The position numbers were made by a program, and so were the translations under genes. From contig NZ_AP025730.1 in the NCBI RefSeq assembly GCF_023734135.1, positions 2,046,001 through 2,110,000 of the forward strand: a stretch of 64,000 nucleotides of DNA, in the 5' to 3' direction. The DNA is from Sphaerotilus microaerophilus (GTDB lineage: Bacteria; Pseudomonadota; Gammaproteobacteria; Burkholderiales; Burkholderiaceae_C). The notes beneath the pieces were generated by a model, which saw nothing but the letters and a program-made list of their open reading frames with translations, ran no database searches and was not told the origin of the DNA. This document shows, one piece after another, positions 24,669 through 33,308 of the stretch (position 1 is the first letter of the stretch; each line of letters starts with the position of its first letter).

Positions 24669-26389
24669 CATGGCCGCCGGGCCAGCTGCGACAGCACCAG
24701 CTTGTCGCCGATCAGCGAGCCGTACTCCCAGGGTTCCTGCACGCCGCGTGTGCTGGCCATGACCTTCTGGCGCACCCGGCGCAGCACCAGGGCGATGTCC
24801 TCGGCCTCGTCCAGGTGCTCCAGCAGCGCGGTGGTGTAGGGGCTGTTGCGCCCGGCGCCATCGGCGGCGGTGCTGCCGTCGCGGGTGGCGAAGGAGATCA
24901 GCGTGCCGGTGGCCGCGTTCACTGCCGCCAGCCCGCGCGAACTGCCGCGGCTGCCCGCGAGTGAACGTGCCAGCGGGTTGTCCCGGCAGGCATCGAGGAA
25001 GACGATCTTGGTGCGCCCCGGCAGGTGGTCCTCCAGCAGGGTGTTGAGCGATACCGCCTCCAGCGCGACGTTGATCGACCGGCCGCTGGCCAGGTCCAGG
25101 TCGATGGGGATCAGGTAGTTCACGCCATTCACCTGCATGCCGTGGCCAGCGTAGAAGAGCACCACCACGTCCGCATCCTGGGCCTGCGTGGCGAACGCCG
25201 CCAGCGCGGCCACCAGCTGCCGCCGTGAGGCGTCCTGCAGCAGCTGTACCTGCAGCCCGTAGGCCCGCAGCCGCTGGCTGATTGCCGCCGCGTCATTGCG
25301 CGGGTTCGTCAGCGGAGCGCTCGGGTAGGCCGAGTTGCCGATCACCAGCGCGTGGGCCTTGAGCCCAGCCGTAGCAGGGACGGTGGCCGTGGCCTTGGGC
25401 GCAGGGCGGGCCGTCGACGCAGCAGCGGTGGGGCCAGTGGGTGCCGTGGGGGCGGGGGACGGCGTTGTCGACGGTGGCGGCGAAGAGGGTGGGGAAGGCC
25501 ACGTTGAAGATGATGGCGCGGGCGTAGGTGCAGAGGTTGGCCTCGTCGCAGGCACGTTGGTGGGGGCTGCGGTGGCGGTTCGCCCCTCGGAGCGTGGCAG
25601 CAGCAGCGCCATCGCCTCGGGCTTGCCGAAACCAGAACCCGACAGGAAGTAGCGCTCCAGCTGTGCGGTGTAAGCCTCGGCCCAGGTCGTCAGTGCAGCC
25701 AGGTAGCGGCCCGCCGTTCCCTGGCGATCGCCGACGGCGCGCTTGAACTGCGGCATCGCCTCGGCGCCGTCGTCCAGCCCCTGCTGGGTCGGGTCCAGGT
25801 AGGCGACATACCCGATGCGGTCGCCATTGAGCCGGGACAGGTAGCCCTGCTGCACCAGCCCGTTCACCGCGAAGAGGCCGGCCTGGCCGGCAAGGGGCCC
25901 CAGGTGCTGTGCCACCCACGCATTCTTGCTGCCCGTGGCCCGATGCACGGTGGAGCGCAGGTTCGGGAAGGTGTGCAGCTGGTTGCAGCGCACCACCACG
26001 CTGTTGGTACCCGTCTCGAAAGCGTTCACCACCAGCACGTTGGACCGTTGTGCGGCCGAGTCGCAGGGCTGGCCGCTCCAGTTGACCTGGGCGAAGGCAG
26101 AGAACTCCAGCAGCAGTGCGCTGATGTCCGATGGCTGCTGCGTGTTCACCAGCACGAGGTGATGCATCGTCTGGCTCGGCTTCCATGACCCGGTGAGGCG
26201 GGTCTCCTCGTCATGGCGTTCCACCACCCGCCAGCGGCCCTGCGGCAACGGGATCTTCTTCAGCAGGCCCAGCTCGATGGCGCCCTCCACCACGTCGCCC
26301 GCCGCCGGCACGCCCGCCGCCACCGGTGCGCTGCCCAGCAGCGAGAGCAGCGAGCACAGGGCCGCCGCGATCCATCGTCCTGCATCCAT
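24668..26389 (-). CDS. Secreted caspase-family (peptidase C14) protein
   Basis: A 573-residue protein with an N-terminal signal peptide (WIAAALCSLLSLLGSAPVAA). An unrecognised ~260-residue region follows, then a Pro/Ser/Thr/Ala-rich linker (about 285-340), then a C-terminal caspase domain (about 343-573). The dyad is visible: His416 in LFYAGHGMQ and Cys468 in IVFLDACRDNP. I chose the ATG at 26389, preceded by AAGGGG, because it gives the signal peptide; the frame runs 34 codons further without support. It starts 10 bases after the HEAT-repeat gene and ends the T6SS-linked block. Substrate is unknown. Confidence 0.85.
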   Translation of the reverse strand: MDAGRWIAAALCSLLSLLGSAPVAAGVPAAGDVVEGAIELGLLKKIPLPQGRWRVVERHDEETRLTGSWKPSQTMHHLVLVNTQQPSDISALLLEFSAFAQVNWSGQPCDSAAQRSNVLVVNAFETGTNSVVVRCNQLHTFPNLRSTVHRATGSKNAWVAQHLGPLAGQAGLFAVNGLVQQGYLSRLNGDRIGYVAYLDPTQQGLDDGAEAMPQFKRAVGDRQGTAGRYLAALTTWAEAYTAQLERYFLSGSGFGKPEAMALLLPRSEGRTATAAPTNVPATRPTSAPTPAPSSSTWPSPPSSPPPSTTPSPAPTAPTGPTAAASTARPAPKATATVPATAGLKAHALVIGNSAYPSAPLTNPRNDAAAISQRLRAYGLQVQLLQDASRRQLVAALAAFATQAQDADVVVLFYAGHGMQVNGVNYLIPIDLDLASGRSINVALEAVSLNTLLEDHLPGRTKIVFLDACRDNPLARSLAGSRGSSRGLAAVNAATGTLISFATRDGSTAADGAGRNSPYTTALLEHLDEAEDIALVLRRVRQKVMASTRGVQEPWEYGSLIGDKLVLSQLARRP

Positions 26390-26399
26390 GGTCACCCCT

Positions 26400-27749
26400 T
26401 CAATGGGCCGTTGCCTGCAGCCAGCGCTGCTGGCGCCGCGTGGGCGCCGCGGTCGGGAATAGCGCCTGCTCACCCGGTGCCAGCAGGGCACGCCACTGCG
26501 CCGCGTCCGTGCGCTGGCGCTGCATGCCCTCGCGCAGGACGGTCAGTGCATGTGTGGGCGAGGGTGGCTGCCCCAGGAAGAAGCGCTGCCCGGCCGGGAA
26601 ATTGCCCTGGTGCTGTTCCCACCAGCCCTGCACCCGCGCGGCATCGGGCCAGGGCAGGCTTTCATCCTCATCCAGCGCCACGTGGTCATCGGCCGGGTCC
26701 TCGGTCGGGCCGCCATAGCGGCCGTCGCCCGCGTCCTCCGGCGGCTTGCGCTCCAGGTCCAGCCCGGCCAGATCGGCCCCGGTGATCGCCGTGAACGCCT
26801 CGCCCGCCAGCCGGCTCACGCTCAGGTCGGCCATCTGCTGGATCAGCCAGGGGATGACATGCGGATCGCCCACGACGCCGCAGCGCTGAATCAGCCGCCG
26901 CCGTGCCATGGCCGCCGCGGGCGTCGTTTCACGTGAGCGCGCCGCCCAGTAGCGCAGGTGGGCGCGGGCGCGCTCCAGGTCCAGCGCCTTCAGCGCCCAC
27001 GTGGCCGCAGCGTCACTGTGCGGGCCGACGCCCTCGGCCACGTTGGCCAGGGCATCCAGCGCCACACCGTGCTGGCCCAGCAGCAGCGCCGAGCGGGCCG
27101 ACCAGAACAGCGCCGCCGCGCTGGCCGGGTCGCTGGCGGATGTTGCAGCCGAGCCGGTCTGCAGCGCAAGTTGCAGCGCCGCCTCCACCTGCGGCAGCAC
27201 GTCCTGCCGGCCCACCTCGCCTGCCACGCGCAGGGCTCGCAAGCGCAGCCGCTCATCCTTGGCGCCCAGCGCCGCCACCAGCGCAGCCCCGGGGTCGACC
27301 CGGTGCATCGCACAGGCCGCCAACCCGGTGGCCTGCCGCAGCGCGTCGCCACTGGCCAGCAGGTCTCGGATCGTGCCCCGCAGCGCATCGGCCGGCACCC
27401 AGCCGAAGGCACTCAGCAGCCCGCGCTCGGCCGCCGGCTCGGCCGCAGCCAGGGCAAACAGCCGCTGCAGCCCGGCCTCGTCACGCGACTCCAGCGCCTG
27501 CACCGCCAGCGCGAACACCGGCCCGGCAGTCGGTGACTCCAGCGCCTGCCGGCACAGCTGCAGGCCGAAGTCCCCCGCGACCGCGATCCCGTCCAGGTGC
27601 GCCGCAATGCGCTCATCGAGCCGGCCCAGCTGGTGCAGCTTCACATGCGGCGCACGCACCAGCACCGAGCGCACATGGCGCAGGTGGGCGGCCTCCTCGA
27701 CGTGCTGGGAGACGATGGCCGGGATGGGGGGGCGGCTGAAGGCTGGCAT
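26400..27749 (-). CDS. HEAT-repeat-like protein of the TIGR02270 type
   Basis: A 449-residue helical-repeat protein. The N terminus IVSQHVEEAAHLRHVRSVLV followed by KLHQLGRLDERIAAHLDGIA matches the conserved opening of the TIGR02270 family, which often travels with T6SS genes. The middle has Ala/Leu-rich helical repeats, and the acidic tail includes DEDESLPWPDAARVQGWW. It has no signal peptide or membrane segment and so is cytoplasmic, probably a scaffold or adaptor. I chose the ATG at 27749. It is followed 10 bases later by the secreted caspase gene. Biochemical role is unknown. Confidence 0.75.
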   Translation of the reverse strand: MPAFSRPPIPAIVSQHVEEAAHLRHVRSVLVRAPHVKLHQLGRLDERIAAHLDGIAVAGDFGLQLCRQALESPTAGPVFALAVQALESRDEAGLQRLFALAAAEPAAERGLLSAFGWVPADALRGTIRDLLASGDALRQATGLAACAMHRVDPGAALVAALGAKDERLRLRALRVAGEVGRQDVLPQVEAALQLALQTGSAATSASDPASAAALFWSARSALLLGQHGVALDALANVAEGVGPHSDAAATWALKALDLERARAHLRYWAARSRETTPAAAMARRRLIQRCGVVGDPHVIPWLIQQMADLSVSRLAGEAFTAITGADLAGLDLERKPPEDAGDGRYGGPTEDPADDHVALDEDESLPWPDAARVQGWWEQHQGNFPAGQRFFLGQPPSPTHALTVLREGMQRQRTDAAQWRALLAPGEQALFPTAAPTRRQQRWLQATAH

Positions 27750-27927
27750 GGTTATCCGGGCATCGCGCTGTGTGCGCCAGGGTTGACGCTCTGAGCGTCC
27801 GGCCTCGGCGGTCGTATGCAGGCACGAGGAGTCTGACTCAATCACCATCCATTTGAACCAGGCCAATGGTCCTGCAGGCCCATCCGGACGGCCGTGGGGG
27901 GATCACCTTTCTTCCGATGGAATCCGT

Positions 27928-28710
27928 TCACAGCGACCGGCTTAAATCCACCTCAGCTGGGCCAGCCACTTGCGGATCGGTCACAGCCCAGAAATCGCTG
28001 GCAACGTTGAAAGGTGCAGCCAATTGCGCCAGTTCAATCCTTCTGGCGTTGGAGTGGTACACCGTGAGTGTGCGATCCTGAGGGCACACCGCATCGGGTG
28101 AGCTGCTCTGGAAATCAGGATTCGGGACGGTCAGATGTTCACTGTAGTCCCAGTCGTACCGATCGATGGCCTGGGACTGCCAAGAAGCAAACAGAATCCT
28201 GCGTCGACTGGCCGCCATGGATTGACACGACACCGTCACTTGGCTGTGCATCTGGAACCCCCTCAGCGCGGTCAGCAGGTCGCGTTCCTCGGCGGTGCCC
28301 TGTGTCTGGATGCGAACGAGATCCATGATGCCATTGCCAATCTCGACGAGACTCTCGTAGTCCATGACGATCGGCCTACTCCCATCCCAATGCTGAAACC
28401 CGCTCAGACCCTGCAGTCGTGGTATGACGCCTGCCCACCGCTCGCCGCGGGGTGTTCTGGCTCGCTGACTGGTTAGGAATACGGCACGTTGGTATCTGAG
28501 GACTTCAAGTACATATCGACTGGTCTGAAGATGGCGTGGCGGAGAAAATCGATAGGTCGATTGCGGATCACGATTGTCGAGCCAGTGCCTTAGAAATACC
28601 GATGCCAGAGGCTCTTGACCATTCACGGTTTCTCGCGCAATTCGGTCGGCTAGCCTTCGATACCAGCTCGCGACGCGAGCCGGTGCAAGGCCTGCAAGAT
28701 GGTCGGTCAT
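27928..28710 (-). CDS. Unknown protein, possible DUF6402-like T6SS-associated protein
   Basis: A 260-residue soluble protein. The conserved-looking core comprises SVFLRHWLDNRDPQ, the HLQTSRYVLEVLRYQRAVFL stretch, WAGVIPRLQG, MDYESLVEIG, and a C-terminal WDYSEHLTVPNPDF followed by LTVYHSNARRIELAQLAAPF. From memory this resembles DUF6402 proteins encoded near T6SS effectors; I cannot confirm that here. GGAGA lies 7 bases before the ATG at 28710. Base composition is lower in GC than the flanking caspase genes, suggesting recent acquisition. It could be an effector or partner of the preceding lipoprotein. Confidence 0.6.
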   Translation of the reverse strand: MTDHLAGLAPARVASWYRRLADRIARETVNGQEPLASVFLRHWLDNRDPQSTYRFSPPRHLQTSRYVLEVLRYQRAVFLTSQRARTPRGERWAGVIPRLQGLSGFQHWDGSRPIVMDYESLVEIGNGIMDLVRIQTQGTAEERDLLTALRGFQMHSQVTVSCQSMAASRRRILFASWQSQAIDRYDWDYSEHLTVPNPDFQSSSPDAVCPQDRTLTVYHSNARRIELAQLAAPFNVASDFWAVTDPQVAGPAEVDLSRSL

Positions 28711-28753
28711 GGACATTCTCCGGCTCGGTGGGCATTACAAACTAAAAACCAGC

Positions 28754-29350
28754 TCAGTCTGCCCCGGAATGGGTGCAGATCCACATCGCAAATCCGTCCA
28801 TGTCAAACGAAGGTGGCTCGATGGATGCGGACATTCGATTGCTGACGGTGATCCTGATATCGCTTTTCCCGTTCGGTAGGGTCATGTCCATTCCATAGAG
28901 CGCCCCGCCGGGGCCGAATCCAAACGTCCTGCGCTTGGCACGCAGGCAAATCGTCGGATAGTCGGCTACGGCGCCAGGGTCGGCTGCCAAGTCCGAAAGT
29001 TTTTGCCGTTCGTATGTTGGCGCATCAATGAATCGCCCGGCTGGGACCGCCTCGACGACGACAAGGTAGTGGTACTTGGGGTCGGGGCTGTCGAGTTGAA
29101 AGACGAATCGCTCTTCGCCGGGTGGTTCGGCCCGTTCGCCGCGGACCGCTCTCCAGTTGCCTGTAGGCCGAAAGAACTGCCACACCTCGTGGCTCGCAAA
29201 CCAACGCGACAGCGCGACTCCATCAGCGTTGAACTGCGTGCCATGGGATTGCTGGGCGCAGGCCGTCAACCCCAGCGTGCCCAGCCAACAGGCCGCGAAT
29301 GCCGCCAGCAGGGTGGCTGCGTTGCGCAATGCCTTCCTGGCGGACCCCAT
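28754..29350 (-). CDS. Putative lipoprotein of unknown function
   Basis: A 198-residue protein with a lipoprotein signal: a hydrophobic stretch AATLLAAFAACWLGTLGL and lipobox LTAC with Cys31. I chose the ATG at 29350 because it gives a normal-length signal; the frame extends to an ATG at 29440, which would add a 30-residue N-region. The mature part has FQLDSPDPKYHYLVVVEAVP and a C-terminal FDMDGFAMWICTHSGAD. Codon use is less GC-rich than its neighbours. Its place between a caspase and an unknown gene suggests an outer-membrane or periplasmic partner, possibly immunity (inference). Confidence 0.6.
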   Translation of the reverse strand: MGSARKALRNAATLLAAFAACWLGTLGLTACAQQSHGTQFNADGVALSRWFASHEVWQFFRPTGNWRAVRGERAEPPGEERFVFQLDSPDPKYHYLVVVEAVPAGRFIDAPTYERQKLSDLAADPGAVADYPTICLRAKRRTFGFGPGGALYGMDMTLPNGKSDIRITVSNRMSASIEPPSFDMDGFAMWICTHSGAD

Positions 29351-29484
29351 GAGACACGAGGCCAGCGAGCCGTACGCGTGGTTGGGGTCTGCGGTGGCGC
29401 AGCGCATTCGATCGACGTTGATGTCGTTGTTTGCATTCATTGGACGTCTGTCGAACTCAGGTTGGGTTGAGCGCTTTCATCGAC

Positions 29485-31029
29485 TCAATGGGTGCAGATG
29501 GCCTCGAAGAGCTGCACGGCCCATTCACCCGCCTGCCGCTGCACCAGTTCACCCACTGCGCCGGACACATCGCGGCCGGCATAGGTTTCGTTCCTCACCA
29601 CCCGGCTGGGCAGCACGGGACCCCGCGGGCCAGCCAGCTCCAGCACCGAAGTGACCGACACTTCCTTCAGACCCGAGGACCAGTCCAGGCCGACCTGCGT
29701 GCTGGCGCTGCCGCGCACTCTGTACTCCGACGTGCCCTGACTCACCACCCGCACCCCGGCCTCGCGCAGGAACGCGGCGAGCGCTGGGCCCAGAATCGCT
29801 CCCCGGGCCGATTCGCCGACCTGCAGCTGCACCCGCGCGCGGCGCCGCTCAGGTGGGCAGGGCATGTCCGCCAGGGCCCGGCGCGCCGCGCTGACGCGGC
29901 CGGCGCTGCTCTGGCGGTCCAGCTGCGCCTCGGCGGCCGAGAAGGAGAAGCCTGCGCCCGGTGCTGCCGGCGTGCCAGGTGGGGGTGGCCTGCTGCCGGG
30001 CCGATCGGCCTCCGGCGTGCGGGTCGATGACGTGGCGGTGGCAGCCGCCAGCCGGGCTTGGGCCTGATCGGCATAGGCGCCCTGCGGGTACTTCTCCAGG
30101 TAGGCCCGATAGCCCGACGCCGTCCCCGCGCCGGCGATGACGTCCCACAGTTCCTTCTCACTGAGCCCGCGCTGCCCGGCCGCACCGGTCGGCGCCGCGC
30201 CACCGGCGGCGCCCGCGAAGAAGAAGGCCCCTTCCAGCGAGGTGCTCTCCCAGGGGATCTGCCGCCCGCCAGATTCCTGCTTCACCGCCACGCGGGTGCG
30301 CTTGAACACCTCCTCGATAGGCAGCCCCAGTACCGCCATCTGCCGCAGCAGGTGGCTGGTGTACAGGCCGTTGGCGCCCCGGCCGTCTTCCGCGGTGGCA
30401 CCCGGTGCGGTCGCGAAGGCCACCAGCGAGCCCGACGGCGCGTCCATCTGCGCCAGGCCACCCCCGCTGCTGGCCGAGCGCAGGCCGCGGGCGAAGGGGT
30501 TGTTGCGGCAGGCATCCAGGATCACGATGTTCAGCGGGTTGCGCGCCGCCTCCATCTTCTCCAGCACCAGGCCCACGTCCAGCGCCTTGTAGGGCACCTC
30601 GTCCTCGCGCTCGATCTGCGCATCGACCGGGATCAGGAAATTGCGCCCCTTGACCTGCACGCCATGCCCGGCGAAGTAGAACAGCCCGACACCGCCGCGC
30701 AGGGCATCACCGAAGGAACGGACGGCCTGGAACATCTGCTGCTGCGTGCCGTCCTGGACCCGGATCACGTGGAAGCCCAACTGCTCCAGCTGCTGCGCCA
30801 TGGCCTTGGCATCGTTGCCTGGATTGCTGAGCGGGGCGTTGCGGTACGCCGCATTGCCGATCACCAGTGCCACGCGCGCCGGTGCCTGCGTCCCGGCAGC
30901 GCTCGCCTGCCCTGCCAGGCCTGCGAGCATCAGGCCGAACAGCCAGGGCAGCAGCAGCCGGCGGGCGAGCAACAACGCACGCTGGACGGCAACCCCTGTC
31001 GCGACCCGCGAATCGAAGCCGAATGTCAT
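29485..31029 (-). CDS. Secreted caspase-family (peptidase C14) protein with extra C-terminal domain
   Basis: A 514-residue protein. It has an N-terminal membrane/signal segment (ALLLARRLLLPWLFGLMLAG, cleavage likely after ASA), then the caspase domain at about 52-270 with His122 in FYFAGHGVQ and Cys174 in VILDACRNNP. A Gly/Ala-rich linker containing a LSEKELWDVIAGAGTASGY segment and a separate ~140-residue C-terminal domain (about 375-514) follow. The C-terminal domain has VQLQVGESARGAILGPALAA and alternating beta-like strands, and I do not recognise it. It lies between the CsgG-like gene (39 bases upstream) and the lipoprotein gene. Confidence 0.85.
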   Translation of the reverse strand: MTFGFDSRVATGVAVQRALLLARRLLLPWLFGLMLAGLAGQASAAGTQAPARVALVIGNAAYRNAPLSNPGNDAKAMAQQLEQLGFHVIRVQDGTQQQMFQAVRSFGDALRGGVGLFYFAGHGVQVKGRNFLIPVDAQIEREDEVPYKALDVGLVLEKMEAARNPLNIVILDACRNNPFARGLRSASSGGGLAQMDAPSGSLVAFATAPGATAEDGRGANGLYTSHLLRQMAVLGLPIEEVFKRTRVAVKQESGGRQIPWESTSLEGAFFFAGAAGGAAPTGAAGQRGLSEKELWDVIAGAGTASGYRAYLEKYPQGAYADQAQARLAAATATSSTRTPEADRPGSRPPPPGTPAAPGAGFSFSAAEAQLDRQSSAGRVSAARRALADMPCPPERRRARVQLQVGESARGAILGPALAAFLREAGVRVVSQGTSEYRVRGSASTQVGLDWSSGLKEVSVTSVLELAGPRGPVLPSRVVRNETYAGRDVSGAVGELVQRQAGEWAVQLFEAICTH

Positions 31030-31068
31030 CTGCAGGTCCGGATACCGGCGTGCATGGGCTGAACCCGG

Positions 31069-31929
31069 CTACTTGTGCCTGGCGTCCACCTCGGTGACGC
31101 ACTTCTGCACCAGGTACTGCACCATCGTGTCCAGGGTCACCAGATCGGCCGAACCGCTCTTGATGCCCAGGAAACTCGACGACTGCCGGCTCGTGCTCAT
31201 GCGCTCCTCGAAGTAGCCGGTCGCCACCTGCTCCGTGGTGGCCGCATCGAGGATCTTGTAGCGCATGCCGATCAGCCAGGCCTTGGCCTGCTCGGCCGTA
31301 CGGGTCGAATCGGCGGCCACACCGCCGAGCTGCCCAGCCTTGCTGCCACCGGCCACGATGTCGATGACCTTGCCAACGGTGCTGCCGTCGAAGCCCGAAC
31401 TGGATTCGGTCACCGGCTCGGCCTTCAGCACATCGAACTTGACGATCCACCGCGTCGACTGCAGTTGCCCCCGGTCAAACAGCCGGCGCGCCTGCGCCTC
31501 GTTGCCCAGCGCATAGGCGGTCTGCATCTCCCGCACCATCGAACCCAATGCCGCCCGCTCCAACACGGTGAAGTTGGCCCGGCCCAGTTCCAATTCGCCG
31601 AAGTCGGCGATGTTGTTGGGCGAGATGCGGAAGCTGGTGTGCGCACTCTTGATCTCGCCCGGCAGCACGATCACGCGCGGCCCCTTCCTGGCCGCATTGA
31701 CGTACTCGGCGGGGCGGTAAGTGGAGCTTTCTGCCCGCGCGGCAGCGTTTTGCCCCGAGGCGGTGGCCGGCCGGTTCGAGCCGAACACGCCGCTGCCCTG
31801 GCTGCTGGACGAGGCGCAGCCGACGAGCAGTGCGGCAAACCCGAGCAGCACCGATGCCGCGGCAGTCTGCAGATGCCGCCGGGCGCAGGCGATGACGGGG
31901 GAGGATGAAGGGATGGGGGCAGCGCTCAT
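31069..31929 (-). CDS. CsgG-family outer-membrane lipoprotein
   Basis: A 286-residue protein with a lipoprotein signal (VLLGFAALLVGCAS, lipid Cys38) and a CsgG-like fold: VIVLPGEIKSAHTSFRI, LGRANFTVLERAALGSMVRE, then WIVKFDVLKAEPVTESSSGF and a late RYKILDAATTEQVATGYFEE. CsgG proteins form outer-membrane pores for curli. Many family members of unknown export role occur in proteobacteria. No csgA, csgB, csgE or csgF genes are nearby, so curli export is not supported. It is the first gene of a unit with a caspase protein and has its own T6SS-type promoter box. I chose the ATG at 31929 by its signal peptide. Confidence 0.78.
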   Translation of the reverse strand: MSAAPIPSSSPVIACARRHLQTAAASVLLGFAALLVGCASSSSQGSGVFGSNRPATASGQNAAARAESSTYRPAEYVNAARKGPRVIVLPGEIKSAHTSFRISPNNIADFGELELGRANFTVLERAALGSMVREMQTAYALGNEAQARRLFDRGQLQSTRWIVKFDVLKAEPVTESSSGFDGSTVGKVIDIVAGGSKAGQLGGVAADSTRTAEQAKAWLIGMRYKILDAATTEQVATGYFEERMSTSRQSSSFLGIKSGSADLVTLDTMVQYLVQKCVTEVDARHK

Positions 31930-31957
31930 GGTGGTGGATGCCGATGGACCGGCCCTC

Positions 31958-32000
31958 ACTGTCCACCGGCCCGGGCCGGTCGGACAGGGCCGAAGGTCAT
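31958..32000 (-). promoter_or_regulatory. T6SS-type promoter box upstream of the csgG-like operon
   Basis: On the - strand: ATGACCTTCG (32000-31991), 27 bases, then GACAGT (31963-31958) in the -10 position, 29 bases before the csgG-like ATG. This is the weakest of five such sites (first -10 base is G rather than a pyrimidine), but spacing is identical. Confidence 0.6.
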
Positions 32001-32030
32001 GGTCGGCCCCTCCGGTGCTGCGGCGCCTCG

Positions 32031-32717
32031 TCAGGACAGCAGCTTCGCCATCAGCTGGACACGGCTCATCGCCGCCACCTGCTTGCGGCCGCCGACACAC
32101 CAGTACCGGCGGCCCGCCGGGTTATTCCAGGCCTGGTTGACCGCGACGTTGAACATCAGGATCGAGTGGAACACCCCCGCCGCCGTCACCAGTGCCAGCA
32201 CGTTCGCTGCGGCCACGGGTGCGCCGCCGAGGCGGTTCTGCAGCGTGCCGATCTCACCGGGCGTCCAGGCCCCGGCCGGGTTGAACGCGGTGGCATCCGC
32301 CGGCAGTTGCTGGGCCAGTTGTCGCTTGACGACCTGATTGATGGCTGGCTGGCCGTCGATGGTGCCCACATGCAGGGCGCTTGGCACCCCACCGAACGTG
32401 CCGCGCACGATCAGGCAGCCGCTCATGTAGCCGGTCAGGATGTCGCCGCCGCCCACCGGCCGCTGGGCCGTGCGCCCGGGCGCGTAGTCGAGCCACACAT
32501 GGGGCACCGGCGCCCCCATCGCCAGGCCGAGCACCGCCGCCGCATGGGCGGCCAGGAGGGCCGGGTCGACCACCGCCGCGTGCCCGTCCAGCCCGTCGTA
32601 GGACATCGGGTTGGCCAGCATGACACTGGGCACGATCGATCCATCCGTGGGCCCGACCGCATCGTTCGGCTTGGTCCACAGGAAGCGGACGCCGGGCCTG
32701 AAGTACTGCTCGATCAT
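32031..32717 (-). CDS. Unknown protein in T6SS-linked operon
   Basis: A 228-residue protein that I do not recognise. It begins MIEQYFRPGVRFLWTKPNDA. Other notable segments are LANPMSYDGLDGHAAVVDPA, an Ala-rich helix, FGGVPSALHVGTIDGQPAIN, and a hydrophobic VLALVTAAGVFHSILMFNVA near residues 170-189 that could be a membrane or buried helix. It has no signal peptide. Its start overlaps the stop of the preceding gene (ATGA), so the two are translationally coupled and probably act together. The pair is under a T6SS-type promoter box. Confidence 0.7.
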   Translation of the reverse strand: MIEQYFRPGVRFLWTKPNDAVGPTDGSIVPSVMLANPMSYDGLDGHAAVVDPALLAAHAAAVLGLAMGAPVPHVWLDYAPGRTAQRPVGGGDILTGYMSGCLIVRGTFGGVPSALHVGTIDGQPAINQVVKRQLAQQLPADATAFNPAGAWTPGEIGTLQNRLGGAPVAAANVLALVTAAGVFHSILMFNVAVNQAWNNPAGRRYWCVGGRKQVAAMSRVQLMAKLLS

Positions 32718-33244
32718 GCTTGCTCCTTCGCCAGGAAACCGACGTTGAGGTCCGCCTGCCGCGACTGCAGGCAGCGCTGAAAGTAGGCCACCAGGTCCCG
32801 TGTCGTGCCGTCCACGTTCGGGTTGCGCGTCAGCACGCCGACCTCGGTGGCCGCGAACACCTTGTTGGCCTTCGAGACGGGCGCGCCGATCGAGAACGAC
32901 ACGGCACCCACCGCATTAGCCACAAAGATCCCCGACAGCGCCCGCCAGGCGATGAAGCCGTTCTCCGCCCAGGGTTGCAGCGCATCGATGGCCTGCACCC
33001 AGGCCAGCAGGTTCGGATGCGGCATGCCCGGCCCTGTCAGTGTGGCCAGCACCTCCGGCAGGATCTGCTTGGATGCCAGTTGGGGATCGCTCTGCTTGTG
33101 CATGAGGATCTCCTTCCAGATCGGCCGGAAGAAGGCCCCGGCGTACAGGAGCGTCGCCCCCGGCCGCGCGCGGATGCGAGCGCGCAGGTCAGGGTGCGTG
33201 CGCAGGTAGACCAGCAAGTCCCGCGTCGGTGCCAGCAGTGCCAT
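32714..33244 (-). CDS. Unknown protein, first gene of a T6SS-boxed pair
   Basis: A 176-residue protein without recognised domains. It opens with LLAPTRDLLVYLRTHPDLRA and contains FFRPIWKEILMHKQSDPQLA and a central NGFIAWRALSGIFVANAVGA hydrophobic stretch. GGAGG lies 7 bases before the ATG at 33244, and a T6SS-type box lies 22 bases further up. It is coupled to the next gene by a 4-base overlap. Function is unknown; a structural or effector-linked role in secretion is inferred only from promoter and position. Confidence 0.7.
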   Translation of the reverse strand: MALLAPTRDLLVYLRTHPDLRARIRARPGATLLYAGAFFRPIWKEILMHKQSDPQLASKQILPEVLATLTGPGMPHPNLLAWVQAIDALQPWAENGFIAWRALSGIFVANAVGAVSFSIGAPVSKANKVFAATEVGVLTRNPNVDGTTRDLVAYFQRCLQSRQADLNVGFLAKEQA

Positions 33245-33265
33245 GGGATGGACCTCCGGGGCGCG

Positions 33266-33308
33266 ATGGTGGGGACGCGCGGGGGTGGGGGATAGGGACG
33301 AAGGTCAT
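33266..33308 (-). promoter_or_regulatory. T6SS-type promoter box upstream of the 33244 unknown-gene pair
   Basis: On the - strand: ATGACCTTCG (33308-33299), 27 bases, CACCAT (33271-33266), 22 bases before the ATG at 33244. It has the same architecture and spacing as the tssA, tpsB and vgrG sites. Confidence 0.65.

Noticed and set aside
31069..31929. Curli secretion locus
   Set aside because: Only a CsgG-like protein is present; no CsgA, B, E or F genes are nearby.
31930..32100. N-terminal extension of the csgG-like gene to 32100
   Set aside because: It would cover the promoter box and place the lipoprotein signal about 95 residues into the protein.
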